Shown piece after piece: positions 16,893 through 26,207 of a DNA stretch of 64,000 bases. The translations under genes and the position numbers were made by a program. The notes below the pieces were generated by a model. The model made no database searches, was not told where the DNA came from, and worked only from the letters and a program-made list of their open reading frames with translations. The stretch's first letter is position 1. Every line of letters begins with the position of its first letter. Origin of the DNA: Carnobacterium sp. CP1 (GTDB lineage Bacteria > Bacillota > Bacilli > Lactobacillales > Carnobacteriaceae); NCBI RefSeq assembly GCF_001483965.1, contig NZ_CP010796.1, positions 1,240,001-1,304,000 on the forward strand. The letters run 5' to 3'.

Positions 16893-17369
16893 TTAGCTTT
16901 CGAGCTTTACTTTCTGAGTTTCGTTTAGTAAAACCAATTTTCCTTGGCATTTTCCGCAAACATAGCGTTTCGTGTCAAAACGTCGTTGCCTATAAATAGC
17001 ATTCTGACACTTTAGACAGTGGTAAACCCAAAAAGATTTTGGCTTTTTTACTGGCGCCAGTGATTGAACGTAACGTGTTCCTCCTACTTGTTTCAGTAAT
17101 TGCTTAAAATCGGCATCTTTGTGTTGGTATCCTTTTCCAGTCAAATGAAGATGATAATGGCACAACTCATGTTTGATCACACCGATGAATTCGGGCAGAC
17201 CAAATGTTGTTAATATTTTTAAATTAAAATCTAAATTATGGGTCAACAAATGATAACGTCCGCCGGTTGTCCGCAACCGTGCATTAAACGTTGCTTGATG
17301 ATTGAAAGCTCGTCCAAAATAGGTCAGAGACAGTTCTTCTACTAATGATTGTAATTCTTTTTGATCCAA
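16893..17369 (-). CDS. sprT: SprT-like zinc metalloprotease-fold protein
   Basis: About 158 residues. The SprT-like domain carries the zinc motif HELCH (in GVIKHELCHYHLH) and YFGRAF near the N-terminus. A C-terminal zinc ribbon has two CxxC pairs (YHCLKCQ and YVCGKCQ). Related eukaryotic Spartan proteins repair DNA-protein crosslinks; the bacterial role is unknown. The TTG at 17369 was chosen: GGGAG lies 8 bases upstream, and the product then starts at the family's LDQKELQSLVEELS. A longer in-frame ATG at 17477 would overlap mprF by 82 bases. It lies 26 bases after mprF on the same strand and may share its transcript. Confidence 0.85.
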   Translation of the reverse strand: MDQKELQSLVEELSLTYFGRAFNHQATFNARLRTTGGRYHLLTHNLDFNLKILTTFGLPEFIGVIKHELCHYHLHLTGKGYQHKDADFKQLLKQVGGTRYVQSLAPVKKPKSFWVYHCLKCQNAIYRQRRFDTKRYVCGKCQGKLVLLNETQKVKLES

Positions 17370-17395
17370 CCGATTCTCTCCCTGCTGTTCTCTCT

Positions 17396-19900
17396 TTAGT
17401 TTGATATTTTGATCAACGCTAGTAATACACTGATCAGTTTGTATTCTTCTCGATAAGCAATGTACACATTGCTCCATTCTGGATGAAACTTTTCTTTATA
17501 AGAACGCAATCCATGAAAACGATAAATATTATTGCCAAAATCATACGCATATTTGACTAATTTTTCTTTTTTATGAGAATAAGCTTCATTTCCTACATTT
17601 GAAAGGGGCGCCATACCTAAATTAAAAGAATGATACCCGCTTTTCTTAGACCATTCAAACAATGATATAAATAACACATCCATTGTTCCACTAGGTGCTT
17701 TATTTCTAAACCGCATCAAATCAATTGAAATAGACTGTGAATTGGCAATCGGCAAGATACTGGCAAACGCCTGAATGCCTTTTTCGTTGCTCAAAATAGC
17801 CACCGGTTCTCTTGATAAATACTCTAGATCAAAAAAACCTAGCGAAAATTGATGTTCCTTTCTGCCTTTTAGCCATTCATCAGAAATGGTTTTTAACGTT
17901 TGTTGAAAGGATTCAGTGTACGGTGGATAGACTACTTCAAACTGAAAGTTTTTTGTTGTGTAAAGATTCCTGATATGGCGTAAATCACTGTTTTTTTTCC
18001 CTTTAAATGAAAAATCCGATAAATCAACTTTAGCATTTTCTCCTATTTTTAAAAAGCTAAATCCTTGGTTGCTGTACAATTCCAAGTTTTTTCCTTCTAC
18101 TTCGTAAAAATTAACAGACATATTATACTTTTGCGCGGTTCTAAGCAGTTCATCAACAGCATCCTCAAAGTGTTCTGGATTGCCGATTGGGTCTCCTAAG
18201 ACCAACAGATATTTGCCCGTTGGCCGATAAAGGAACAAAACGTCGTTCAAGCTATTGTAGAAAACATTTTTATCCTTTAAATAAAATAAATGGGTGTATT
18301 CATTCGCTGGGTATTTTTTGATAAACACTTCGAATTTAGTGACATCTTCTTCGCTTACCGGTGTAAATACGATTCTTTTCGATTGGCTATATTGTAACAG
18401 CAGAGCAATTGAAACCGCAACGATCTCATAAACCAGAAACTTCCAACTATTTTCTTTCAAATAAACAAAACTGTAGGCACCCGTATCATGTAAGAAAGAA
18501 ATACCATGTGTGGCATTGTATATTCCTGCATAGATCAACGGCAATCCTGTAACCAATCCAATCGTTGCAGCGATACTGCTTTTCGTGTGTTCCATACTTT
18601 GATTTGTAAAATAGTCTCGAGCGAAGAATAAAAATCCGGCGAAAAAAACCATCAGTAAAGTTTCTTCATAATCTAGACCTTTGATCAGACAGGTTACTGC
18701 TCCGATAAGCAATAAACCAATCGAAATATGATGTATCGTCTTCACTCTTTCGCGCAAACCTTTGGATAACACGATCAACAAAATACCGATTATTAACGTT
18801 GTGATCCTCGAAAAATTTTGTGCGTCTTTAGGAACGATTTCTTCCAAAAGGTGCACGCGTGAAACCAAATCAGGTGTATCAACCGATAAAATCAGGACTA
18901 CCCCACCAAACAACACACTGAACGACAACGCTTTTACTTCGATTTGCATCATAACATTGCGCGAGATCAAAGAGGTCTTTTCACGTAAAAAATCAATTAG
19001 CATAATAAAAAGGGCAACGAGCCAAGGAACAACGTAATAGACGATCCGGTAAATCAGGATACTCAATATGACGCCATTTGTATCGTAATTTAGTTGGCTG
19101 AATAAATAAATACAAGCCACATCAAACGTCCCGATTCCTCCCGGCAAGAAACTAGCAATGCCGGCAATCGTTGAAATAGCGTAAATCAAAATGCCTATGG
19201 GGTAAGTTAATGAAGATTCATATAGTTTTACTAGGTAGGTAAAAAACAGGGCAGCGGCTAACCAATCGATAGTAGAGACCAATAGAATGAACGATTTCAC
19301 CTTCAAGGTTAAATAAACAAACGGCGAATGTTCATCGATAAAACGCCCTAATTTCAACTTCCCAGAAAACAGATAAAAGGGAACATATAAACAAATGAGC
19401 AGTAACAACGAACCGTATTTATGTCCCTGTAATTTTCCCAGATTTCCAATTGTTAATAGTACTAACATAAATACCCCAACAATAGGAGAAACGAGTGCAG
19501 ATAATCCAATCTTTAAAGCTATTGCATCGGACACTTGTTTTTTTTTATATAAACTAAATCTTAGGGAAGTTCCGGTCAATCCGCCAAAACCGATAAAATT
19601 ATTAAATGCTTGAGCAGTCCAGCCGATTTTAAAGGTTTCTTTTAATGGCAATGCCAGCTTAAAATACTTTGACAAAATGATATCGTAAACAGCAGTGAAC
19701 GAAAAAGCAGCCAAACCTAATAAGAGAATTATAGCTTGTTCAGTAAGCGAAAGGCTTCGCAGCAAACTCCTTAACGAAAGAATATCGATGCTTTTAAATT
19801 CAAGCCGGGTCAGTACAATAATTGCAATCAATATAAGGATCGAAAGCAGCTTTTTCAACAGACCTTGTTTCTCTTTAATAAACTGGATCGCTCTTGTCAT
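17396..19900 (-). CDS. mprF: MprF, lysylphosphatidylglycerol synthetase/flippase
   Basis: 834 residues. The N-terminal half (about 15-500) is a multi-helix flippase domain with FNNFIGFGGLTGTSLRF and FLPGGIGTFDVACIY. The C-terminal half (about 515-830) is the cytosolic synthetase of the MprF type, with FVIKKYP-like and LVLGDPIGNPEHF segments and a closing FNLGMAPLSNVG and FHGLRSYKEKF. It transfers an amino acid (usually lysine) from aminoacyl-tRNA to phosphatidylglycerol and moves the cationic lipid to the outer leaflet, lowering sensitivity to cationic antimicrobial peptides. Length matches the family. GGGAGG precedes the ATG. Confidence 0.93.
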   Translation of the reverse strand: MTRAIQFIKEKQGLLKKLLSILILIAIIVLTRLEFKSIDILSLRSLLRSLSLTEQAIILLLGLAAFSFTAVYDIILSKYFKLALPLKETFKIGWTAQAFNNFIGFGGLTGTSLRFSLYKKKQVSDAIALKIGLSALVSPIVGVFMLVLLTIGNLGKLQGHKYGSLLLLICLYVPFYLFSGKLKLGRFIDEHSPFVYLTLKVKSFILLVSTIDWLAAALFFTYLVKLYESSLTYPIGILIYAISTIAGIASFLPGGIGTFDVACIYLFSQLNYDTNGVILSILIYRIVYYVVPWLVALFIMLIDFLREKTSLISRNVMMQIEVKALSFSVLFGGVVLILSVDTPDLVSRVHLLEEIVPKDAQNFSRITTLIIGILLIVLSKGLRERVKTIHHISIGLLLIGAVTCLIKGLDYEETLLMVFFAGFLFFARDYFTNQSMEHTKSSIAATIGLVTGLPLIYAGIYNATHGISFLHDTGAYSFVYLKENSWKFLVYEIVAVSIALLLQYSQSKRIVFTPVSEEDVTKFEVFIKKYPANEYTHLFYLKDKNVFYNSLNDVLFLYRPTGKYLLVLGDPIGNPEHFEDAVDELLRTAQKYNMSVNFYEVEGKNLELYSNQGFSFLKIGENAKVDLSDFSFKGKKNSDLRHIRNLYTTKNFQFEVVYPPYTESFQQTLKTISDEWLKGRKEHQFSLGFFDLEYLSREPVAILSNEKGIQAFASILPIANSQSISIDLMRFRNKAPSGTMDVLFISLFEWSKKSGYHSFNLGMAPLSNVGNEAYSHKKEKLVKYAYDFGNNIYRFHGLRSYKEKFHPEWSNVYIAYREEYKLISVLLALIKISN

Positions 19901-20083
19901 GGTCTATACCTCCCACTAAAATCAATCTCTAACTTAAAAGAATTCTTTCGTTAAGTGTTAAAAATAACTAGATATAGTGTATAGCTACATTATACAATTT
20001 TTCTAAAAATTAAATAGTTTCGGCTCTTCTAAACGGCTTTATACTCTATATAATCTTGCAAGCGTCCACTGCAACCAAAATAA

Positions 20084-20121
20084 GGCAAGAAAAGCAGTCA
20101 TTATCAACCGCTTTTCTTGCC
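20084..20121 (-). terminator. Terminator downstream of tex
   Basis: A perfect 12-bp stem GGCAAGAAAAGC (20084-20095) with GCTTTTCTTGCC (20110-20121) lies 38 bases after the tex stop; the minus strand continues TTATTTTGG. Confidence 0.7.
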
Positions 20122-20158
20122 CTATTCTTTTTCCCTATCTACTTGTTAGCTTGCTCGT

Positions 20159-22339
20159 TTAGTCTTTCTTTTTAGGCGGCAACATGGTCAAGGCAATTCG
20201 CCCTTTTTTCACATCGATATCCTCTACCCAAACGGTCACAACATCGCCAACAGCGACCACATTTGTCGGATGCTGCACATAGCCTTTGCTTAATTTCGAA
20301 ATGTGGACTAGGCCATCTTGTTTAACACCGATATCAACAAAAGCGCCAAAATCGACAACGTTCCGAACCGTACCTTCCATTTCCATACCTTCTTGCAAGT
20401 CTTCCATTCCCAATACGTCGGTACGCAATAGCGGTGCGGGCATTTCATCACGCAAATCACGGCCTGGTATAGATAAAGCTGCCAGCATATCTTTTAAGGT
20501 TTCTTTACCCAAACCAATTTTTTCAGCTAACTCATTAATATCAAGTTTTTCCAACGCTTTTTTCGCTTCCATACTGCCGACATCTTTCAACGTCAACCCC
20601 GCTGTTTCAAGAATTTCTTTTGCTTCTTTATAGGTTTCAGGATGGATTCCGGTATTGTCTAAGATGTTTTTTCCATCTACAATACGCATAAACCCAATCG
20701 ATTGCTCGTAAGCTTTCGGTCCTAAACGCGGAACTTTTTTTAATTGCGCTCGACTTTCAAAACGTCCATTTTCTTCGCGATAGGTTACAACATTATTAGC
20801 AGTTGTTTTATTTAGACCCGCAACGTGCTGCAGCAATTGCGCACTTGCAGTGTTAACATTAACTCCAACTTGGTTAACAGCTGTTTCCACAACAAAATCC
20901 AATCGTCCTTCTAACTGTTTTTGCGATACGTCGTGTTGGTATTGCCCAACGCCGACAGATTTAGGATCGATTTTAACCAATTCAGCCAATGGATCTTGTA
21001 AACGCCGGGCAATGCTGACCGCACTTCGTTGCTCCACTTGTAAGTCAGGGAACTCTTGACGTGCAACATCGCTAGCAGAATAAACAGATGCCCCTGCTTC
21101 ATTAACGATTACGTAATAAACTTTTCGTTCGATTTCTTTCAAGTTCTCAGCTACAAAAGTCTCTGATTCACGACTCGCTGTTCCGTTTCCAATGGCAATC
21201 ATCTCAATACCGAATTGTTCAACCATCTCTTTGAATTTTTTAGCCGCTTGTGCGCGAGCTTCATTCCCAGCTGGTTTATGCGGATAAATAACATCAATAG
21301 CACTTACTTTACCTGTTGGATCAATAACTGCCAGTTTACAACCGGTCCGATAAGCAGGGTCCAGACCAAGCACCATTTTGCCTTTTAATGGCGGTTGCAG
21401 CAATAAATTGCGCAGATTCTCACCAAAGATATTAATGGCCTGTTCGCCTGCTTGTTCTGTCAACTCTGAACGAATCTCACGTTCAATTGATGGACCAATA
21501 AACCGTTTGTAGCTATCCTCATAAGCAGCAGTCACATAAGGTGTTGCTGGAGAAGCTTCATCTTTAATAAGTTCCTTATGAAGATAACTGAAAACACGTG
21601 CTTCATCGATAAGCAAAGCCACTTTCAAGACGTCTTCTTTTTCGCCTCGGTTCATCGCCAATATCCGGTGAGAAACCATTTTATGAACCGGTTCGCTGTA
21701 ATCATAATACATTTCAAAGACGCCTTTTTCATCTTTTTCTTGTTTTTTCACGGTCGTAGTCATGATTCCGTTTTTGGCAGTAAATTCTCGAAGCCAAATT
21801 CGATAACGCGGCTCGTCGCTGATCGTTTCAGCAATAATTTCGTGAGCTCCCGCAAGGACTTCTTCTGCGGATTTGACTTCTTCCTCAACAACATAATTGG
21901 CTGCTTCTGCTAAAATATCTGCATGTGGAAAAGTCAGCAGCCATTCTGCAAAAGGTTCCAAGCCGTTTTCTTTTGCAATTGTTGCTTTCGTACGGCGCTT
22001 TTGTTTGTATGGACGGTATAAGTCTTCTACCAGCTGCATTTTACCCGCTTTTTCAATGCTTTGTTTTAACTCTGGAGTTAGCTTCCCTTGTTCTTCAATC
22101 GTTCGAATAACATCGCTTTTTCGTTTTTCTAATGTTTGTAAGTATGTGTGGCGTTCTTCAATCTCTCGAATTTGAACTTCATCTAATGTACCCGTCATTT
22201 CTTTTCGATACCGTGCAATAAAAGGCACAGTATTGCCTTCAGCCAGTAAGTCTAAAACGGTTGTCAATTGTTTAGTTGAATACGTTTTTAGTTCTTTTTT
22301 TAATAGATCTAAGATCATTTTATCATTTGTTTCAGTCAT
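20159..22339 (-). CDS. tex: Tex-family RNA-binding transcription accessory protein
   Basis: 726 residues in the expected order: Tex N-terminal helical domain (PFIARYRKEMTGTLDE), a YqgF-like nuclease fold (VLGLDPAYRTGCKLAV), helix-hairpin-helix units (around 500-560, VGVNVNTASAQLLQHVAGLN) and a C-terminal S1 domain (about 645-720, GTVRNVVDFGAFVDIGVKQDGLVHISKLS). Tex binds nucleic acid and affects transcription; its exact cellular role is not settled. It is transcribed alone. Confidence 0.94.
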   Translation of the reverse strand: MTETNDKMILDLLKKELKTYSTKQLTTVLDLLAEGNTVPFIARYRKEMTGTLDEVQIREIEERHTYLQTLEKRKSDVIRTIEEQGKLTPELKQSIEKAGKMQLVEDLYRPYKQKRRTKATIAKENGLEPFAEWLLTFPHADILAEAANYVVEEEVKSAEEVLAGAHEIIAETISDEPRYRIWLREFTAKNGIMTTTVKKQEKDEKGVFEMYYDYSEPVHKMVSHRILAMNRGEKEDVLKVALLIDEARVFSYLHKELIKDEASPATPYVTAAYEDSYKRFIGPSIEREIRSELTEQAGEQAINIFGENLRNLLLQPPLKGKMVLGLDPAYRTGCKLAVIDPTGKVSAIDVIYPHKPAGNEARAQAAKKFKEMVEQFGIEMIAIGNGTASRESETFVAENLKEIERKVYYVIVNEAGASVYSASDVARQEFPDLQVEQRSAVSIARRLQDPLAELVKIDPKSVGVGQYQHDVSQKQLEGRLDFVVETAVNQVGVNVNTASAQLLQHVAGLNKTTANNVVTYREENGRFESRAQLKKVPRLGPKAYEQSIGFMRIVDGKNILDNTGIHPETYKEAKEILETAGLTLKDVGSMEAKKALEKLDINELAEKIGLGKETLKDMLAALSIPGRDLRDEMPAPLLRTDVLGMEDLQEGMEMEGTVRNVVDFGAFVDIGVKQDGLVHISKLSKGYVQHPTNVVAVGDVVTVWVEDIDVKKGRIALTMLPPKKKD

Positions 22340-22694
22340 TCGTTTCTTCCTCTCTCGTTCCGCATTACTCGTTCTATTTTAGCATAAGTAGGCGCATTTA
22401 ACCAAACCTTGCCAAATTCAAGACAGTGAAATTTTCGAATTTGAAAATTTTCCGATTGGACAACAAACTACTTCATAATGCCAATTTATTTTTGAGCACG
22501 ATGATGAGATAAACACCTTCTAACGACGAATTGGTATCTGTTTCTCGGATCATTTATTAGCTAGATAAGCTCTAGCTAACGATTCTCTTCCGCTTTCTTG
22601 TCCAATAATGAGCTAGAGTCCCGTTTTCACGCTTCTAGGACAAAAAAATGTTTCAAAGGAATCACCGTCCTTTTTCCTACACATTTAAAACAAT
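22340..22694. other. Intergenic stretch without a recognisable gene
   Basis: This gap upstream of tex shows no supported gene. An 8-bp inverted repeat, CTCTAGCT (22570-22577) and AGCTAGAG (22611-22618), is the only structure noticed and may be chance. Confidence 0.5.
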
Positions 22695-22726
22695 AAAAAG
22701 CGACGATAAGGACATCGTCGCTTTTT
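22695..22726 (-). terminator. Terminator of the metallophosphoesterase gene
   Basis: A 13-bp stem AAAAAGCGACGAT (22695-22707) with ATCGTCGCTTTTT (22714-22726) begins one base after the stop codon. Confidence 0.85.
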
Positions 22727-22727
22727 A

Positions 22728-23573
22728 TTAATCGGCTGTTGCCTTTTCTGGCAGCTGAAACGTAAACATCGAATTCAATAGTTCAGATTCGACACTTTTT
22801 GTTGGCCAGTGTTTTTTCCCGCCTAAACAAGCACAAATAAACTGCACACGGTCTGCAAAAAAAGTTTTCCGGAAATGGACATGCCCCATAACACTGTAGA
22901 CGATATTAGGATGCTCTTCGTATAGTTTGCCATAAGAAGAGCTGCCTAAAAAAGCATTAAAGTAATCATAAATTCTATGAGGCAATGTGACAACAAATTT
23001 AGGATGGGTTACGACATGGGTCATCAAGATGATTTTTCTGTCGCCTACTTTTTCGATGTCTTCTTCAATTTTATCGAGCATCCACTGCGCTACTTCCAGA
23101 TCTGTTTGTCCCCAGTCACAATAGCGTTTATCTTGCCATGTTCCTACACGCAATTTCATTTTTTCAAAATCCAATTCATTGTATTGCTCATGATCAGCAA
23201 AACCATAATCATACCAGCCTGAATTTCCAACCACTGCCCACTCATCATTAATAATATAAGGGCGTTCTAAAACACTTTCTGGCTGATTTTTTAAAAAGTC
23301 ATAAATCTTTTTCGTATCGGTTTCTCCATTGTTTCTTGACCAATAATCGTGGTTTCCTGGAACAAATAAAATTTGGATCCCGCTTAACTGTTTCAGTTCG
23401 TCCAAAAAAGCTTGGGATTCCCGATAATCGCTGCTGATATCTCCAGCAATCAAAAAAAGTTCAATATTTTGTTTTTTTATTTGTTTGTTTAACAAACTTG
23501 CAAACGTTTCGCCTTCTGGCAAGTGTTTGCCGTTAGTATCAATATGCAAATCCGATAATACGCCAATTTTCAT
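22728..23573 (-). CDS. Calcineurin-like metallophosphoesterase
   Basis: 281 residues with the full set of dimetal-phosphoesterase motifs: DLHID (D-x-H, residue 8), LIAGDIS (GD), FVPGNHDYW (GNHD), MTHVVTHP and SVMGHVHFR (GHxH). The substrate is unknown. It is a single-gene unit with its own terminator. Confidence 0.88.
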   Translation of the reverse strand: MKIGVLSDLHIDTNGKHLPEGETFASLLNKQIKKQNIELFLIAGDISSDYRESQAFLDELKQLSGIQILFVPGNHDYWSRNNGETDTKKIYDFLKNQPESVLERPYIINDEWAVVGNSGWYDYGFADHEQYNELDFEKMKLRVGTWQDKRYCDWGQTDLEVAQWMLDKIEEDIEKVGDRKIILMTHVVTHPKFVVTLPHRIYDYFNAFLGSSSYGKLYEEHPNIVYSVMGHVHFRKTFFADRVQFICACLGGKKHWPTKSVESELLNSMFTFQLPEKATAD

Positions 23574-23637
23574 TGAATCGCTCCGTTTCTTTCATTAATT
23601 TCTTAGTTTACCATACATTTTTTTCTCAAGTTAATCA

Positions 23638-23672
23638 ACAAGACGTCCTAACGATATGCTAGGACGTCTTGT
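23638..23672 (-). terminator. Terminator of the EgtU-like transporter operon
   Basis: A perfect 13-bp stem ACAAGACGTCCTA (23638-23650) with TAGGACGTCTTGT (23660-23672) lies four bases after the stop at 23677. The minus-strand T-run is short. Confidence 0.72.
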
Positions 23673-23676
23673 TCCT

Positions 23677-25194
23677 TTAATTTTCTATTAATTCATGTTC
23701 GAGCAGATAATCATGTGCAACTTTTTGGGGCGGCACACTGTTTTTATTCACTTCATAATTCATTTGACGCATTTCATCGTCTGTGATTTTACCGCCCAAC
23801 TGATTTAGAATTTCTGCCAGCTCTGGGTGTTCCTCTAACGTCTCGGTTAACAGCAGCGGCGCTCCTTGATAAGGAGGAAATAAGCCTTTATCGTCTTCCA
23901 AAACGGTCAAATCGTATTCTGCTAATTCACTATCCGTCGAATAAGCATCTACTAAATTGATGTCGCCTGTTTCAATGGCTGCATAGCGCAACTTAGGTTC
24001 CATCGTCTGCAGATCATTAAACGTTAAACCATATAAGTCTTGAATCCCCAAGTACCCATCTTGTCGGTCAGCAAATTCCAGTGTGAACCCGGCTTTTACT
24101 TCATCGGCGACCGGAAGCAGATCAGAAATCGTCTTCAATTGGAAGTCTTCTGCTAAGTCTTTAGTAACTGCTAGTGCATAAGTATTATTAAAATCCATCG
24201 GTTCCAACAAGGTCATTTCGTATTGTTCGGTTAAACCTGTTTTGGCTTGTTCGAATACTTCTTTTTCATCCGTTGAAACGGCTTCTTCGTTTAAAAAAGT
24301 CGCCAGAATCGTTCCGGTGTATTCCGTATAAATATCAATATTTCCGGCTTCTAATGCGTTAAAGACAAATGTCGTTTTTCCCATATTGGGTTCTAAACTA
24401 ACTGTCAAATCGGTTTGTTCTTCAATTAATTGTTTGTACATATTCATGATGATCTCGGGTTCTGCCCCCAGCTTGCCAGCAATAACGATTTCTTTATCTT
24501 TGCCAGTGACCAAAGGAATAATCAATAATCCTAAAATGATAACAGTCACAGCACCAAGGATCTTAATGGTTTTTTCAAAAGAAACTTTCTCAAAATAACT
24601 CAGCAAGTAATCAAATCCTACAGCCAAAATGGCTGCCGGGATAGCTCCCATTAAGATCAAATAATTATTTCCGCGGTCGATCCCTAATAAAATCAAGCTT
24701 CCGAGACCACCAGCACCAATCAGAGCAGCAATCGTTCCAGTTCCGATAATCAAAACCATTGCGTTACGGATCCCTGCCATAATAATGGGCATTGCAATCG
24801 GTATTTGCACTTTCATCAATTTCCGCCATCGGTCCATACCCATCGCATCAGCTGCTTCATTTAGAGAAGGGTCAATTTCCATTAACCCTGTATAAGTGTT
24901 TCTTAAAATAGGCAGCAAAGCATAAATAACTAAAGCAATAATAGCTGGGACAGAACCGATTCCCACTAATGGGATCATTAATCCAAGCAGAGCCAAAGAA
25001 GGTATCGTCTGAAAAATAGCTGTTACTTGAATAATCGGACTGGCGATTTTTTTATGATTGGTCAAATAAATAGCCAGAGGCACTGCAATAACGACAGCAA
25101 TCAAAAGTGAAATAAAGGATAATTGCATATGTTCGATCAATGCGGTCCACAGTGCTTCTTTTCGGTTCTGGAAGGTAGCAATAAATTCCGTCAT
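23677..25194 (-). CDS. OpuC/EgtU-type ABC transporter, permease-binding protein fusion
   Basis: 505 residues. The N-terminal permease (about 15-215) has the coupling loop EAADAMGMDRWRKLMKVQIP. After one more helix (about 220-240) comes an OpuAC-type binding domain (about 245-505). Its wording (VIAGKLGAEPEII, LEPNMGKTTFVFNAL, TLEFADRQDGYLGIQ, DAYSTDSELAEYDL, PPYQGAPL) resembles, from memory, the pneumococcal EgtU ergothioneine importer more than classic betaine or choline binders. It overlaps the ATPase gene by 4 bases. An osmolyte substrate remains possible. Confidence 0.85.
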   Translation of the reverse strand: MTEFIATFQNRKEALWTALIEHMQLSFISLLIAVVIAVPLAIYLTNHKKIASPIIQVTAIFQTIPSLALLGLMIPLVGIGSVPAIIALVIYALLPILRNTYTGLMEIDPSLNEAADAMGMDRWRKLMKVQIPIAMPIIMAGIRNAMVLIIGTGTIAALIGAGGLGSLILLGIDRGNNYLILMGAIPAAILAVGFDYLLSYFEKVSFEKTIKILGAVTVIILGLLIIPLVTGKDKEIVIAGKLGAEPEIIMNMYKQLIEEQTDLTVSLEPNMGKTTFVFNALEAGNIDIYTEYTGTILATFLNEEAVSTDEKEVFEQAKTGLTEQYEMTLLEPMDFNNTYALAVTKDLAEDFQLKTISDLLPVADEVKAGFTLEFADRQDGYLGIQDLYGLTFNDLQTMEPKLRYAAIETGDINLVDAYSTDSELAEYDLTVLEDDKGLFPPYQGAPLLLTETLEEHPELAEILNQLGGKITDDEMRQMNYEVNKNSVPPQKVAHDYLLEHELIEN

Positions 25195-26171
25195 TCAGCT
25201 TCACCTCTAATCGCGATCGTTTCAGCTAAATAACTGAGCAGATGTGCTTGGGTTACTTTACCGATTACTTGGTCGTTTTTATCTTTGATAAAAACCTCAG
25301 ATTCTTTTGCTAATGCAAGGACCAATTGATCGATCGTATCGTTGTTTCTTAAAAAAGATCCTTGTACAGTACCGGCATTTGGTTTAATAGCTGACAAATA
25401 ACCAATTTTAATTAGTTGTTCAATCGTTTGTGTCTCAACAGCTTCAATATTTCCGGATCTCAAAAAGTCTCGAACAAAGTCGTTTTTAGGATGGTTTCGA
25501 ATCTCATCAGGTGTGCCGACTTGTACGATCTGTCCTTCATTCATCAAACAAATGCGATCGCCCAATGTTAATGCTTCTTGCATGTCATGCGTTACAAACA
25601 CTACTGTTTTTTTCCATTTCTTTTGCAAATCGGCGACATCTTTTTGAAGATTATGCCGACTGATGGGATCCAATGCACTAAAAGGCTCATCCATTAAAAT
25701 AATATCAGGATCGGCTGCTAATGCCCGGACTACGCCAATGCGTTGTTGTTCCCCACCGGATAACTCGGATATCTTACGCTGTCGGTAATCGTCTTCGTCT
25801 AACCCAATGCTTTCAAGCAGTTCCGTCACACGATCATGCATTTGTTCTTTGCTCCACTTTTTCATCTCTGGTACGACCGTTATATTTTCTTCGACCGTCA
25901 TATTTGGAAATAAGGCAATTTGCTGTAAAACGTATCCCATATTCCAACGCAATTCTTGGATATTGTAATTGCTGATGGGTTTGTTGTCCACATAAATATA
26001 CCCAGTCGTTAACGTGATCAACCGGTTGATCATTTTTAACGTCGTGGTCTTGCCGCAGCCGCTGGGACCAATCAGCACAAAAAACTCGCCGTCTCTTATT
26101 TCTAAATTCAGGTTTGATACGACCGGTTGACCCGGTGTATAGGCTTTCGATACATCTTTAAACTCAATCAT
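25191..26171 (-). CDS. OpuCA/EgtV-type ABC transporter ATP-binding protein
   Basis: About 326 residues. It has an ABC ATPase with Walker A GPSGCGKTTTLK, signature LSGGEQQR, Walker B IILMDEPFSALDP and switch FVTHDMQEAL, followed by a C-terminal CBS-like segment (about 250-320, ending KVTQAHLLSYL). CBS domains in OpuCA-type ATPases regulate transport. The ATG at 26171 was chosen over 26177 because AGGAG is 7 bases from it but only one base from the upstream ATG. It is the first gene of a two-gene operon with the fused permease. Confidence 0.88.
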   Translation of the reverse strand: MIEFKDVSKAYTPGQPVVSNLNLEIRDGEFFVLIGPSGCGKTTTLKMINRLITLTTGYIYVDNKPISNYNIQELRWNMGYVLQQIALFPNMTVEENITVVPEMKKWSKEQMHDRVTELLESIGLDEDDYRQRKISELSGGEQQRIGVVRALAADPDIILMDEPFSALDPISRHNLQKDVADLQKKWKKTVVFVTHDMQEALTLGDRICLMNEGQIVQVGTPDEIRNHPKNDFVRDFLRSGNIEAVETQTIEQLIKIGYLSAIKPNAGTVQGSFLRNNDTIDQLVLALAKESEVFIKDKNDQVIGKVTQAHLLSYLAETIAIRGEAE

Positions 26172-26207
26172 ATTCATTCTCCTAATGCCGCGTATTTTTC
26201 TGAATGA

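Noticed and set aside
17370-17477. N-terminal extension of sprT
   Set aside because: It would overlap mprF by 82 bases and is not SprT-like; the TTG at 17369 has a proper ribosome site.
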